64,000 nucleotides of DNA from assembly GCF_004331915.1 (NCBI RefSeq), contig NZ_CP036528.1:2462273-2526272 (forward strand), in the 5' to 3' direction. Shown here one piece after another: positions 9,499 to 18,850 of the stretch (its first letter is position 1; each line of letters opens with the position of its first letter). The stretch is from Ureibacillus thermophilus (GTDB lineage: Bacteria > Bacillota > Bacilli > Bacillales_A > Planococcaceae). Made by a program: the position numbers and the translations under genes. Under the pieces are notes generated by a model, which did no database searches, was not told the origin of the DNA, and was given only the letters and a program-made list of their open reading frames with translations.

Positions 9499-10290
9499 TC
9501 ATCGATTTTTTGCTAATATAAAGATCGGCGTTAGTTCCCCATTTTCATAGATAAAGGATAAAGATGTAATCGGCACACGCCCAATGGAAAAGAAGTGCAT
9601 CGTCATTTTAGCCAACACATCATAGCCGGTTTCATTTCGAATGTCTCCGATAATAAGAACATCTTGATGGGGAACGGAAATCGCCATATCTCCTTTAATT
9701 TTTTCTTTCATTTCTTTTAAAAATCCATCATTCAATATGCGGCTTGCATCATAGCCATCGTTTTCATTGACAAAATAATAAATATTTCCTGCCACTTCAT
9801 CTTTTTTCACGTTTGTTGACAACTGTTTAACGGAAAATCGGGCAACTTCCCGTATTTGTTCGGCTGTGGCATTCAGTTTTGGAAGCATGGATTCATCAAT
9901 CAACCGATAAGTAGCGCCTAAATCCAGTGCATAAAAAATGCGGGTTTCTGCCGTATGATCTGTCGTTATAAAAGCATGGCCATCTTTGGATTTCAATGGG
10001 AAAGAGGTAGAACGAATTACCGGAAAGATTTTTTCCAAGCTGTAAATTGCTTCTGTTTGTTCTTTCTCCATTGCGTTGAAGGTTTGTTCAATTGTATATA
10101 CAACCTCTTCTATTGCCTGCTCTTTTCTTTCATTGTATTTTGCTAGAACTCCTGGAAGTTGGATTTCCATGCCTTTTTGAAGAGTTTTATGGTCTAAACG
10201 CAATGTATCATCTTTGCGGTTATAGGAGAAATCAAATTTATCCGTACCTAATCGTTTTTTTAATTCTTCCACAAGCTGTTCTGGTTTCAC
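9499..10290 (-). CDS. ytpQ: YtpQ, DUF1444 protein
   Basis: A 263-residue cytoplasmic protein of the DUF1444 family, function unknown, with no signal peptide or membrane helix. AAGGAAG (10299-10304 region) is 8 nt from GTG 10290 but only 2 nt from ATG 10296, so GTG 10290 is preferred. It precedes ytpR as in B. subtilis; the usual upstream thioredoxin-like ytpP is replaced here by a lipoprotein gene. Confidence 0.8.
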   Translation of the reverse strand: MKPEQLVEELKKRLGTDKFDFSYNRKDDTLRLDHKTLQKGMEIQLPGVLAKYNERKEQAIEEVVYTIEQTFNAMEKEQTEAIYSLEKIFPVIRSTSFPLKSKDGHAFITTDHTAETRIFYALDLGATYRLIDESMLPKLNATAEQIREVARFSVKQLSTNVKKDEVAGNIYYFVNENDGYDASRILNDGFLKEMKEKIKGDMAISVPHQDVLIIGDIRNETGYDVLAKMTMHFFSIGRVPITSLSFIYENGELTPIFILAKNR

Positions 10291-10318
10291 TTTCATCACT
10301 TCCTTATACACACAAATA

Positions 10319-10342
10319 AACGGCTCACCACCGTGAACCGTT
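10319..10342 (-). terminator. Hairpin between lipoprotein gene and ytpQ
   Basis: A 10-bp inverted repeat (AACGGCTCAC with GTGAACCGTT, one G-T pair, loop CACC) followed on the minus strand by TTTATTT. It probably ends lipoprotein transcripts, though the T run is short; it is also just upstream of the ytpQ ribosome site. Confidence 0.5.
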
Positions 10343-10401
10343 ATATTCCTTTGTTTTCATTGTATCAGAAGTGATGTCCATTCGTCGAAGAAATGAACCG
10401 T

Positions 10402-10917
10402 TTAATGGATTACTTCGACAGATCGGGCAATCCGCATCATTTCTTCCAATTTATTATCTATCTTTCGGTCGTTTGAGATCGTAGAAACTTTGACACCACC
10501 GCTGCTTGCGACCAATTCAAATTGATTTTCCCCATGTTCCAGCACCATTGTAAATCCAAAAATGCCATCCAATTCCAACGGTTGTTCTTTTACAATTGCC
10601 TTTGACATATTTTTTTTCAATAATTCATAGTGAAGCTTGCTATCTTCTTTTTCATTCACATTGACGAATAAAATATACTTGTCTTTTCCTTTTGTTAAAA
10701 CGTAGTTATTTACATCATCGGTATCTTGAATTTTATAACCGGATGGCAAATAAAGCTCAATTTGCCCCATTTTTTTATTTGCTTCTTTTGGCGATTCTTC
10801 AAATACGGTTTGACTACTAGCTACACCCATATTGATTTGCTCTTCCACAGATTTCCCGCAGCCGGATAATCCAAAAAGCAAAAGGGCGCTAATGGTTAAG
10901 AACAACCATTTTTTCAT
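10402..10917 (-). CDS. Putative lipoprotein
   Basis: A 171-residue protein with a lipoprotein signal peptide: two lysines, a hydrophobic core and lipobox LSGC with Cys20 as the lipid anchor. It would be attached to the outer face of the membrane. The mature part shows alternating strands and helices and no motif I recognise. It occupies the position of ytpP in the B. subtilis order, but is not a thioredoxin (no CxxC). Function unknown. Confidence 0.7.
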   Translation of the reverse strand: MKKWLFLTISALLLFGLSGCGKSVEEQINMGVASSQTVFEESPKEANKKMGQIELYLPSGYKIQDTDDVNNYVLTKGKDKYILFVNVNEKEDSKLHYELLKKNMSKAIVKEQPLELDGIFGFTMVLEHGENQFELVASSGGVKVSTISNDRKIDNKLEEMMRIARSVEVIH

Positions 10918-11027
10918 TTATAGTTCACTTCCTTTACCAAACTTTATTTTAGTCTTAGTTCAAACAGCGTGCAATCTAAAAATTTAGTGGAAAGGAAGCA
11001 AAACCGATTATCATTTCTGATTTTGCG

Positions 11028-11218
11028 CAAAGCGGAGCAAGTTCAAGGAAGTAAATTCAAAGCTTTCCTGCAACGAGCCCTCTCAAGAGACCACGAGGAG
11101 CAAAGGAATGACTCCGAGGAAAGCGTCCCCGAAACGGAAATTAATTTTAATAACATATCAAAAAACATCATTTTCTCTTTGGAGAAAGTGATGTTTTTTT
11201 TGATTTGTCCCAGCCTTA
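11028..11218 (-). repeat. Dispersed hairpin element, copy B (truncated, reverse)
   Basis: Reverse-oriented copy with the shared blocks GCAAAGCGGAGCAAG, CCTCTCAAGAGACCACGAGG, GGAAAGCGTCCCCG, then the hairpin (ACATCATTTTCTC with GAGAAAGTGATGT) and the terminal GTCCCAGCCT at 11208-11217. The other terminal repeat is missing. Unlike the other copies it lies between two genes of the same direction. Open frames over it are not real genes. Confidence 0.8.
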
Positions 11219-11239
11219 TTTTCACCCATTTCCATTCAA

Positions 11240-12316
11240 TTATGGATTTTGGAGAATTGTATCTACCGTTGTACGATCGAATTTGCGGACTAACGCAACA
11301 AGCAATTCTTTTGCGGCAAGATAATCATCTACATGCATAATGGAGGCTGATGTATGAATATAACGAGAACAAATGCCAATGACCGCACTTGGAATGCCGC
11401 CATTCATCGTATGGACTCTTCCAGCATCGGTGCCGCCGTTAGAAACGAAATATTGATACGGAATATGGTTTGATTCTGCCGTATCTAAAATAAAATCTCT
11501 CAATGTCCGGTGGGTTACCATTGTCGGGTCGAAAATGCGGAGGAGCACCCCTTTACCCAATTGGCCAAATTCATTGCGGTCTCCTGTCATATCATTGGCA
11601 GCAGATGCATCCAATGCAAAAAATATATCCGGCTGAATCATATGGGCAGATACTTGAGCGCCGCGAAGTCCAACTTCTTCCATCACATTGGCCCCGGAAT
11701 AAATGTGGCTTTTCACTTTTTCATCTTTTATTTCTTTTAATAGTTCAATAGCCAGTCCACATCCATAACGATTATCCCAAGCCTTTGCCATAATTTTTTT
11801 TGGATTTGCCATCACTGTAAATGGACAAACAGGGATAATCGACTGCCCAGGACGAATTCCCATTTGCATGGCATCTTCTTTGCTTTCTGCCCCAACATCA
11901 ATCAGCATATCTTTTATATCCACCGGTTTTTTCCGCTGTTCTTCTGTCAATAAATGCGGAGGAGTGGATGCAATCACACCTGGAATTTCCCGCTCATTTG
12001 TATAAACCATCACCCGCTGCGCCGGCAAAACTTGCGGATTCCAGCCGCCTAACGTTTGAAAGCGAATCATGCCGTTATCTGTAATGCTTGTGACCATAAA
12101 CGCCACTTCATCCATATGGCCTGCAACCAAAATTTTTGGCGCATTCTCCTCTTCTGACTTGCGCACTCCAAAAATGCCGCCTAAATTGTCTTGTACAATT
12201 TCATCCGCATATTTTTTCAGTTCTTTTCGCATAAATGCCCTTACCTGATGTTCATTGCCAGGCGCTCCTGGAAGTTCTGTCAATGTTTTAAATAATTGCA
12301 AAGTTTCTTCATTCAC
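11240..12316 (-). CDS. ytoP: M42-family aminopeptidase (YtoP)
   Basis: A 358-residue cytosolic metallo-aminopeptidase of the M42 (glutamyl aminopeptidase/endoglucanase M) family. Visible features: [11 protein letters not shown] at the N terminus, metal ligands in VAGHMDEV (about residues 65-72) and AWDNRYGCG, the catalytic acid pair in [11 protein letters not shown], and a late [12 protein letters not shown] 12316 is chosen because AAGGAGT lies 9 nt upstream; an earlier ATG at 12334 overlaps that ribosome site. Single gene flanked by repeat copy B. Confidence 0.92.
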   Translation of the reverse strand: MNEETLQLFKTLTELPGAPGNEHQVRAFMRKELKKYADEIVQDNLGGIFGVRKSEEENAPKILVAGHMDEVAFMVTSITDNGMIRFQTLGGWNPQVLPAQRVMVYTNEREIPGVIASTPPHLLTEEQRKKPVDIKDMLIDVGAESKEDAMQMGIRPGQSIIPVCPFTVMANPKKIMAKAWDNRYGCGLAIELLKEIKDEKVKSHIYSGANVMEEVGLRGAQVSAHMIQPDIFFALDASAANDMTGDRNEFGQLGKGVLLRIFDPTMVTHRTLRDFILDTAESNHIPYQYFVSNGGTDAGRVHTMNGGIPSAVIGICSRYIHTSASIMHVDDYLAAKELLVALVRKFDRTTVDTILQNP

Positions 12317-12544
12317 TATGGAACACTCCTTCATCTGCTACTTGCTTTATTTTAGCATAATTCAAAAATGTTGGTACTTCTTAAGAAGGACAAAAAGATT
12401 TAACTATTTTACGCTAGGAAATAAAAAGGAAAATCCAAGTATTTTATAGAAATGAGTATATAATCGGGAAAATATTTTATCCTGCTTTCAGAAGACTTTA
12501 AAAAGAAATTAATGGTACAATGGTTTTTGAGGAGGGAATTGGAA

Positions 12545-12859
12545 ATGAATTTACGTGATTTTATGTTAGGAGTAACAACAGGATTAGCGGCAGCAGTTAT
12601 TATAAAAGAAGCTTCAGAACGCATTCAGCCTTATATGAATCCAAATCAGATTTTGGAAAACATTAAAGAAGAATTCCGAAAAGAAAGCCCAATTGATGGT
12701 TCATGGATTTATATGAAACCAGAATCTTTCCATAACGGCATTACAACCGTTCCTGTTTATAGAGGCGGAATTTCAAGAGTCGTTGATGGTCAAGTGGAAA
12801 ACTTCGAATTTGCTGCAGATGCCCGCTCCGGCGTGATCGTGGAATTACACAAAGTGTAA
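12545..12859 (+). CDS. ytzB: YtzB-like small PepSY-type protein
   Basis: A 104-residue protein matching the length of B. subtilis YtzB. It has a hydrophobic N-terminal stretch (MLGVTTGLAAAVIIKEA, about residues 6-22) that may anchor it, then a small beta-rich domain ending in ADARSGVIVEL, reminiscent of PepSY domains. GGAGGG (12531-12536) is 9 nt before ATG 12545. It is divergent from ytoP and convergent with ytnP, as a single transcript. Function unknown. Confidence 0.75.
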   Translation: MNLRDFMLGVTTGLAAAVIIKEASERIQPYMNPNQILENIKEEFRKESPIDGSWIYMKPESFHNGITTVPVYRGGISRVVDGQVENFEFAADARSGVIVELHKV

Positions 12860-13171
12860 GAGGTTGGGACAAATCTAAAAAAAACATCATTTTCTCCAAA
12901 GAGAAAATGATGTTTTTTTAGATTTGTTATTAAAAATTGATTTCCGTTCCGGGGACGCTTTCCGCAGGCCCTCCTCGGAGTCATTCCTTCGTTCCTCGTG
13001 GTCTCTTGAGAGGGCTCGTCGCAGGAAAGTTTTGAATTTACTTCCTTTCTTTGCGACTAAACGTGCGAGACAGGAACTCGCCCCGTCACGCCAATCCATT
13101 TTTCGTTAGTTCAATTTTTTATCAAAACCCTTTCAGCTACCTCTATCATTTTTTGTTTATGTCCCAGCCTC
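12860..13171 (+). repeat. Dispersed hairpin element, copy C (full length)
   Basis: A 312-bp element with inverted ends GAGGTTGGGAC and GTCCCAGCCTC (10 of 11 match). Internal order: hairpin (ACATCATTTTCTCC/GAGAAAATGATGT, about 12884-12918), TTGATTTCCGTTCCGGGG, CCTCCTCGGAGTCATTCC, CGTGGTCTCTTGAGAGG, TTGCGACTAAACGTGCG. It fills the whole gap between convergent ytzB and ytnP, starting one base after the ytzB stop. Confidence 0.9.
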
Positions 13172-13172
13172 T

Positions 13173-14042
13173 TTATTTTACCGGAATTGAAATTTTTGCT
13201 TCTTTTCCCCGCTTCAAGGAATCGATGATTTCTTTGCCGTTTTCATCCCACTGAACCATGCGGTAGTAGGCATCATGATAAAAGATAAATTTATAGCCGC
13301 CTGCATAGGCTTCTTTTAAAATTTTCTCTTTTGCAAAAATGCTTGTCATTGGATAGTCGTCATATGCCATTACCCATAAAGGATTTTGATGGGCATGGGT
13401 TGGCATTAGATCTGCCATGTGAATGAGAGTCTCGCCCTTTTGTTTTAATAGGATGATGGCATGTCCATCACTGTGGCCGCCTGTATGAATCATTTCAATA
13501 CCTGGGACAATTTCAATAGAGTCTTTGAAAGTAACTACTTGGTCTTGAATCGGCTCCCAATTTTCCACCCAGTATGTAGCCTTTGAGCGAATATTTGGAT
13601 TGCGCATTTCATCCCATTCAATTTGAGTCACATAAATATTAGCATTTGGAAAAGTGGAGACTAATTTGTCCCCCTCATATTTCGTTAATCCACTGGCATG
13701 ATCAAAATGCATATGGGTCATTAATACCCCATCAATATCGCTTGTTGTTAATCCGAGTTTTTGCAAGCTTTCATCCAGATTAGAAAGCTCCGTTACCCCA
13801 TAATTGCGAATTTGCTTTTCATTTAATTTATTGCCAATGCCGCTGTCAATCAAATAATTTCTTCCATTGTACTGAATCAAAATCGGTTCACAAGATAATT
13901 CGATTTGATTCTTTTCATTGGCTGGGTATTTCCGCGACCATAATGGTTTTGGTACAACTCCAAACATCGCACCCCCATCTAGACCAGTCACTCCGCCGTC
14001 TAGCCATGTTAATGTCATATCGTGAAATTGTAATTGATCCAT
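13173..14042 (-). CDS. ytnP: Metallo-beta-lactamase-fold hydrolase YtnP (lactonase-like)
   Basis: A 289-residue hydrolase with the zinc motif HMHFDH at residues 110-115, further ligands in HTGGHSDGH and the later Asp/His positions. B. subtilis YtnP degrades acyl-homoserine-lactone-like signals and interferes with Streptomyces signalling; the same activity here is inferred from similarity. No signal peptide. A strong GGGGGGAG site precedes ATG 14042. The hairpin at 14075-14111 separates it from trmB. Confidence 0.88.
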   Translation of the reverse strand: MDQLQFHDMTLTWLDGGVTGLDGGAMFGVVPKPLWSRKYPANEKNQIELSCEPILIQYNGRNYLIDSGIGNKLNEKQIRNYGVTELSNLDESLQKLGLTTSDIDGVLMTHMHFDHASGLTKYEGDKLVSTFPNANIYVTQIEWDEMRNPNIRSKATYWVENWEPIQDQVVTFKDSIEIVPGIEMIHTGGHSDGHAIILLKQKGETLIHMADLMPTHAHQNPLWVMAYDDYPMTSIFAKEKILKEAYAGGYKFIFYHDAYYRMVQWDENGKEIIDSLKRGKEAKISIPVK

Positions 14043-14074
14043 TATTTCTCCCCCCTAAATATATATCTATATCA

Positions 14075-14111
14075 ATTGAAACTTCTCCCTTCTGAAGGGA
14101 AGAGTTTCAAT
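14075..14111 (-). terminator. Hairpin between trmB and ytnP
   Basis: A nearly perfect 16-bp inverted repeat (ATTGAAACTTCTCCCTT with its complement) just after trmB. The downstream T tract is weak, so it may be a partial terminator or an RNA-stability hairpin. Confidence 0.55.
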
Positions 14112-14122
14112 GAATAGCACCC

Positions 14123-14770
14123 TTATTTCTTTGGAAATTTTGCTTCTAAACGGTAAATTGGCTGTCCCATTGCTGAGAACTTTTCTTCATATTCTGTTCG
14201 GATATTATCTTCCGGTTCATTGGCATGCAAATCTAAAGAAACGTATTGGAGCACCATGCCATATTGGGACATGGAAACCAATGAATATTCAAAAAGCCCG
14301 CGATTATCCGTTTTAAAGTGGATTTCCCCTTCATCCACTAAAATCGATTCATAAATTTTTAAAAATCTCTCATGAGTAAGTCTCCGTTTGGCATGGCGCT
14401 TTTTCGGCCACGGATCGGAGAAATTTAAATAAATGCGTTGAACTTCGTTTTTTTTGAAAAACTTCTCTAATTCTTCTGCATTGATTTTTAATAATCTTAA
14501 GTTTGGAGGTGACCCCGCTTCCAACGCTTTTTCCAATGCTTTTACGATGACTTTATCATATAATTCGATTCCAATGTAATTAATTTCTGGATTTGCTTGA
14601 GCCATGCCAACAATAAACTGGCCTTTGCCCGATCCGACTTCGATATGAAGAGGATGATTATTTCCAAAAAGTTCATTCCATTTTCCTTTATAATTTTCTG
14701 GATTTTGGATGATTATTTCAGGATGTTGTTCAATAAATTCCTTAGCCCAAGGTTTATTTCTCATTCTCAC
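14123..14770 (-). CDS. trmB: tRNA (guanine-N7)-methyltransferase
   Basis: Methylates G46 of tRNA with S-adenosylmethionine. The 215-residue length is normal. The SAM loop EVGSGKGQF (about residues 44-52), [12 protein letters not shown] and the signature [10 protein letters not shown] are clear. It starts MRMRNKPWA, matching B. subtilis TrmB, on a GTG with GTAGGG 7 nt upstream. Confidence 0.96.
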   Translation of the reverse strand: MRMRNKPWAKEFIEQHPEIIIQNPENYKGKWNELFGNNHPLHIEVGSGKGQFIVGMAQANPEINYIGIELYDKVIVKALEKALEAGSPPNLRLLKINAEELEKFFKKNEVQRIYLNFSDPWPKKRHAKRRLTHERFLKIYESILVDEGEIHFKTDNRGLFEYSLVSMSQYGMVLQYVSLDLHANEPEDNIRTEYEEKFSAMGQPIYRLEAKFPKK

Positions 14771-14865
14771 GATAATACCCTACTTTCTATGTTGTTCATT
14801 TCTTTTAGTTTGTTTCAGTATGTAATGAATGATGATGAAAGGAAAATTTATTTCCCTATGTTTGT

Positions 14866-15861
14866 TTAATCTGCCTGATTTTCGTTTAATTGCTGCTGAA
14901 TTTGCGCTTCCCAAAGCGAACGGCTAAAAGCAACCGTATCCACATTGCTAATAATGGCTTGTGCCGCTTCTAGTTGATTTTTTTTAATGGGCGAAGGCGC
15001 ATACTTTAAATGCTTTAACCAATCAGAATATCTTCGCCGATCAATCAACTGAATGTTAAATAACGACATCGATTGCGGAAAAAAGCCATTGCGTGAAAGC
15101 AATATTTTTCGAATGGGGAATTCTACTTGATGATTTTTGAAAATCTGTGCGACAATCGCTTCCATCCGGTTCAATTGAATGATAGGATTTAAAATTTTCT
15201 CATTTCGCTTTCCGATTTTTTTTGTCCAAAATCGGTCGCCATCAGCCACATATACGGCATCTTCTTCCTGCTCCAAAAGAGTGATGCACAAACAGTCGGT
15301 TGGCGTTAAAATGATGACGTCCAATTCAATCGGAGCTTTTTTAATTTTGATAATCGGATAGTAAAATACTAAATAATTATCAGGCAACTGTTGTAGAACC
15401 GTTCTTAAAAAAGTGTCTCTATAGAAACGTGAATCAATATATGATTTTTCTAATAACGTAGAACTCGCCCATTTCAATTGAAAATGAAAAAATTGATCAA
15501 GAAACATTCGTTTCAATTCATCCAGACTTTCAGGATGATACACAATATTTGGCTCAAAGGATAAAATCGTTTCCGACTCAAATTGCCCATCCATTGCTTC
15601 ATGGGACACATCAACGGATTCAATATCCTCTTCTTCTTCCGCAACACGTTTTTTATGCAGCCATTTTTTGAGGAAGTTGAAGCGTTTTGGTTCTTCTTCC
15701 TCCTCAATATGTTTCCAAACAATCGGTTCTTCCCCTGTCATCCATTGATGTTTCACTTTTTCCCATTGTGTTCTTTTCAAACGAACAAATTGGGTTGGGT
15801 ATCTAGTTAAATCGATTTGATATCTTGAAATATAGTCTTGCAATTTTATTAGTTGAGCCAT
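14866..15861 (-). CDS. NERD-like (nuclease-related) domain protein
   Basis: A 331-residue protein I do not recognise by name. Its C-terminal half resembles the NERD domain: YPIIKIKKAPIELDVIILTP, a following hydrophobic strand, a Trp (GDRFW), then NPIIQLNRMEAIV. The usual acidic-lysine pair of the nuclease core (EVKN type) is not obvious after CLCITLLE, so nuclease activity is doubtful. The middle (about residues 60-110) is acidic and probably disordered. ATG 15861 has GGAGAG upstream. It occupies the ytzH-ytmP position of B. subtilis. Confidence 0.6.
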   Translation of the reverse strand: MAQLIKLQDYISRYQIDLTRYPTQFVRLKRTQWEKVKHQWMTGEEPIVWKHIEEEEEPKRFNFLKKWLHKKRVAEEEEDIESVDVSHEAMDGQFESETILSFEPNIVYHPESLDELKRMFLDQFFHFQLKWASSTLLEKSYIDSRFYRDTFLRTVLQQLPDNYLVFYYPIIKIKKAPIELDVIILTPTDCLCITLLEQEEDAVYVADGDRFWTKKIGKRNEKILNPIIQLNRMEAIVAQIFKNHQVEFPIRKILLSRNGFFPQSMSLFNIQLIDRRRYSDWLKHLKYAPSPIKKNQLEAAQAIISNVDTVAFSRSLWEAQIQQQLNENQAD

Positions 15862-15957
15862 TAAAATCTCTCCTACTAACTCTCTTCCATCCATTTTACA
15901 TGACGGAATAAAAAATTCATAGTAACCCCTTCTGATGAAGCATTAAAATTTCCCACT

Positions 15958-15988
15958 AAAAAAGTACCCTCTAATAAAGAGGATACTT
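15958..15988 (-). terminator. Terminator after dat
   Basis: AAGTACCCTCT (15962-15972) pairs with AGAGGATACTT (15978-15988), and a T run follows on the minus strand. It ends the pepV-dat transcript. Confidence 0.8.
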
Positions 15989-16020
15989 CATTCATAAAGA
16001 TTCACTCTATCCAGCAATAA

Positions 16021-16872
16021 TCAAATATGAAGGGCTTTCGGAATTTTTGTTTCAAATTGTTGCTGTAATTTTCGTGTCCATTCTCCTACTTTTCCATCGT
16101 TGATAAACTTGCCATCGATTTCAATGACAGGGGTAATTTCTGATGTTGTACTTGTGACAAATAATTCATCCATTTTCAATGCCTCATAAGTTGTAAATGG
16201 AATTTCTTTTACCGGCATATTAATTTCTTCTGCGCAAGCAATCACCACATCCCGAGTAATACCTTTTAAAATTAAGTTGTTTGCAGGATGCGTATATAAA
16301 ATGCCGTCTTTAATGCCAAAAACATTTGTTGAAGCCCCTTCTGTCACTGTGTTATGGCGATGGAGAATCGCTTCATAGCAGCCTTTTTCATGGGCTTCTT
16401 GTTTTGCAAGAACTGCTCCAAGCAAATTCAAAGTTTTAATGTCGCAGCGCAGCCAGCGAATATCTTCCACAAAAGTTGCTTTTACGCCCTTTTCAAGATT
16501 CTCCATTGGTCGTGGATTTTCCCGCGTATATCCAATTAAAACCGGCTTCACATCGCCTTCAGGAAATTGATGGGCTCTTGGAGCAACGCCGCGAGAAACT
16601 TGAAAATAGATAATCCCTGTGCCTAATCCGTTCTTTTCCACTAACTCTTTTAGCAGTTGATGAAGTTTTTCTTTTGAATACGGAATAGACATGCGGATTT
16701 TTTCTGCCGAAGCATACAAACGATCTATATGTTCGTTAATCGTGAACATTTCACCGTTATAGACTTTCACAACTTCATAGATTCCATCGCCAAACTGATA
16801 GCCTCTGTCTTCTTTATCAATAATTACTTCATCATCTTTTACAATTTTGTCATTCCATAACGTAAATCCCAT
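16021..16872 (-). CDS. dat: D-alanine aminotransferase
   Basis: A PLP enzyme of the class IV aminotransferase fold that interconverts D-alanine and D-glutamate with their keto acids, supplying D-amino acids for the cell wall. It has 283 residues (B. subtilis Dat 282). Lys146 in DIKTLNLLGA is the expected Schiff-base lysine, and RGYQFGDGIYEV and ASTNVFGIKDG are family motifs. AAGGAAG precedes ATG 16872. It lies 13 nt downstream of pepV and is likely cotranscribed. Confidence 0.94.
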   Translation of the reverse strand: MGFTLWNDKIVKDDEVIIDKEDRGYQFGDGIYEVVKVYNGEMFTINEHIDRLYASAEKIRMSIPYSKEKLHQLLKELVEKNGLGTGIIYFQVSRGVAPRAHQFPEGDVKPVLIGYTRENPRPMENLEKGVKATFVEDIRWLRCDIKTLNLLGAVLAKQEAHEKGCYEAILHRHNTVTEGASTNVFGIKDGILYTHPANNLILKGITRDVVIACAEEINMPVKEIPFTTYEALKMDELFVTSTTSEITPVIEIDGKFINDGKVGEWTRKLQQQFETKIPKALHI

Positions 16873-16885
16873 TTTCCCACTTCCT

Positions 16886-18277
16886 TTATTTTTTGCCTGC
16901 TAATTCAACAATTGCTTCTGCATAAATCGCAGCAGCTTTCACCAAATTGTCAATCACCACATACTCATCTTTTTGATGAGCTACGTCAGGTTCCCCAGGA
17001 AATAAACTGCCGAATGCCACCCCTTTTTTCAACGTTCTAGCATAAGTTCCTCCACCGGTTGATAGAGGTTTTCGATCATCGCCAGTATAACGTCGATAAA
17101 CTTTTAGCAATGTTTGAATGAATTCATCATCTTCCGGAATGTAATGGGGGCTCGAATTCGATACGACGTGTAATGAAAAAGAAGAATTTTTCAAAAGTTC
17201 TTTAGCCATTTGAATTTTCTCTTCATATGGATAGGTCACAGAATATCGCATGCTGACGAGAATGTTTCCCCCCTTTTCAGCATCGAAAGAAACCACCCCA
17301 GCATTTAATGTCGTCTGCCCTGACATTTCATCTGCATAATCCAGACCGAGAGCTTTCCCATATACATCGCTAAAAGCATCCTCAACAAAAGAGACAAAAG
17401 CTTTGCTTGATTCCGTTGTTAAATGAAGATTTAAAAATTTGGCAAGCATCACTGCCGCATTTTTTCCCTTTTCAGGTTCCATTGCATGGGCAGATATTCC
17501 TGTTACCGATATTATAACTCTATCTTCCTCCCGAGCAAAAGCTACTTCTTCACCAAACTGTTTAAAATATTCATAGAATTTCTCCTCAAAATCGGAGGAA
17601 ACATTTTTCACTACGGCTTTCGCTAAATCCGGTACCATATTGTGGCGATTTCCTGCCTGAAAAGAGACAAGTTGCTCTTCTTCGCTTAAAGTGCTTTGTT
17701 GAGTAAATTCCAATAGCGCTATTCCTTTTTCAGCGTTGATGAGAGGAAAATCCGCATCCGGTGCAAAACCGATGTCAGGCATCGCTTCTTTTTGAAAATA
17801 ATGCTCCATGCAGCGGAAACCGGATTCTTCATCAGTGCCAATAATCATGCGAATTCGTTTAGAAAGCGGGATTTGTGCATCCCTTACCATTTTCATTGCA
17901 AGGTAAGCTGCCATTGTCGGTCCTTTATCATCGATGGCGCCGCGTCCATATAATTTTCCATCTTTGATAACTCCTTCAAAAGGAGGATATGTCCAATTTC
18001 CTCCTGCTGGCACTACATCTACATGGCAAAGAATGCCGAGAATTTCTTCTCCTTCGCCCATTTCAATATGTCCTGCATAATGGTCTACATTTTTTGTTTT
18101 AAATCCTTCCTTCGATGCTTTTTCTAGCATCCACTCCAACGCTTTTTTAGGCCCTTCTCCAAAAGGGGCGTCTTTCCTTTTGCTTCCTTCATCCAAAACA
18201 CTTTCAATTTGAATTAACTGTTTTATATCTTGAACCAACTCTTCTTTTCTCTCTTTTGCCAATTGTAAAAAATCCAT
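16886..18277 (-). CDS. pepV: Dipeptidase PepV (M20 family)
   Basis: A 463-residue zinc dipeptidase that cleaves dipeptides in the cytoplasm. Metal site motifs: HVD at residues 85-87 (ILCHVDVVPAGG), GRGAIDDKGPT, GTDEESGFR and DADFPL; the late STGGGTYARTL is typical of PepV. ATG 18277 lies 8 nt after GAGG, whereas the earlier GTG 18286 overlaps that site. First gene of a pepV-dat operon. Confidence 0.92.
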   Translation of the reverse strand: MDFLQLAKERKEELVQDIKQLIQIESVLDEGSKRKDAPFGEGPKKALEWMLEKASKEGFKTKNVDHYAGHIEMGEGEEILGILCHVDVVPAGGNWTYPPFEGVIKDGKLYGRGAIDDKGPTMAAYLAMKMVRDAQIPLSKRIRMIIGTDEESGFRCMEHYFQKEAMPDIGFAPDADFPLINAEKGIALLEFTQQSTLSEEEQLVSFQAGNRHNMVPDLAKAVVKNVSSDFEEKFYEYFKQFGEEVAFAREEDRVIISVTGISAHAMEPEKGKNAAVMLAKFLNLHLTTESSKAFVSFVEDAFSDVYGKALGLDYADEMSGQTTLNAGVVSFDAEKGGNILVSMRYSVTYPYEEKIQMAKELLKNSSFSLHVVSNSSPHYIPEDDEFIQTLLKVYRRYTGDDRKPLSTGGGTYARTLKKGVAFGSLFPGEPDVAHQKDEYVVIDNLVKAAAIYAEAIVELAGKK

Positions 18278-18328
18278 ATTTTTCACCTCGAAAGTAGTAT
18301 AATAATAGTTGATAATATACTTGTATAT

Positions 18329-18358
18329 TTGACATAATAGAAACGTATCTTATATAAT
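18329..18358 (+). promoter_or_regulatory. SigA-type promoter for ytzE
   Basis: TTGACA (18329-18334) and TATAAT (18353-18358), both perfect, with an 18-bp spacer. The predicted start near 18365 leaves a ~190-nt leader before ytzE; no known riboswitch is recognised there. Confidence 0.65.
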
Positions 18359-18554
18359 AAGCAGAAATTTTTATCATTTCGAATTATAGAAAAATTAATA
18401 GTTTATTGCTATAATAAGCATGTCAAAAAAATTTTTTAACAAAAAATTCTGATAAAGGGGATGTCTAGGACAGAAATTTAGACCTCTCATTCAAAAGTTT
18501 AGTCGTCCGCTAGTCTTTGCCATGTGAATAAAGATGAAGGAGTGGTTCATTTAA

Positions 18555-18776
18555 ATGAAACCCGCGACAGACAGAATGCTTACACGCATTAAAGACGTGT
18601 ACTTGTTCATTCGGGAGAATGGAACTGTAACGACACAGGATTTAGTTGAAGAATTCAACATCACTCCTCGCACCATTCAAAGAGATTTGAATGTGTTAGC
18701 CTTTAACAACTTGGTGGAAAGCCCAAGTAGAGGCAAATGGACAACGACGAACAAGAAAGTGAAGTTATCATCATAG
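18555..18776 (+). CDS. ytzE: YtzE, small DeoR-type HTH regulator
   Basis: A 73-residue protein that is almost only a DeoR-type winged helix-turn-helix (TTQDLVEEFNITPRTIQRDL, about residues 26-45). It lacks the sugar-phosphate sensor domain of full DeoR proteins, as does B. subtilis YtzE. Target genes are unknown. AAGGAG is 12 nt upstream of the ATG, a long spacing. It is opposite to pepV and convergent with the pseudouridine synthase gene. Confidence 0.85.
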   Translation: MKPATDRMLTRIKDVYLFIRENGTVTTQDLVEEFNITPRTIQRDLNVLAFNNLVESPSRGKWTTTNKKVKLSS

Positions 18777-18820
18777 AGACAGATAGAAGAACAATTGCCT
18801 ACGTTAATATAGAATGAACG

Positions 18821-18850
18821 AGTGACCTAGAAAAAGGTCACTCTTTTTTA
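18821..18850 (+). terminator. Terminator after ytzE
   Basis: AGTGACCT (18821-18828) pairs with AGGTCACT (18835-18842), followed by CTTTTTT. It overlaps the last codons of the convergent pseudouridine synthase gene. Confidence 0.85.

Noticed and set aside
10969-11340. A 123-codon plus-strand frame
   Set aside because: It lies over repeat copy B and the end of ytoP; the same translated blocks appear over other repeat copies and there is no ribosome site.
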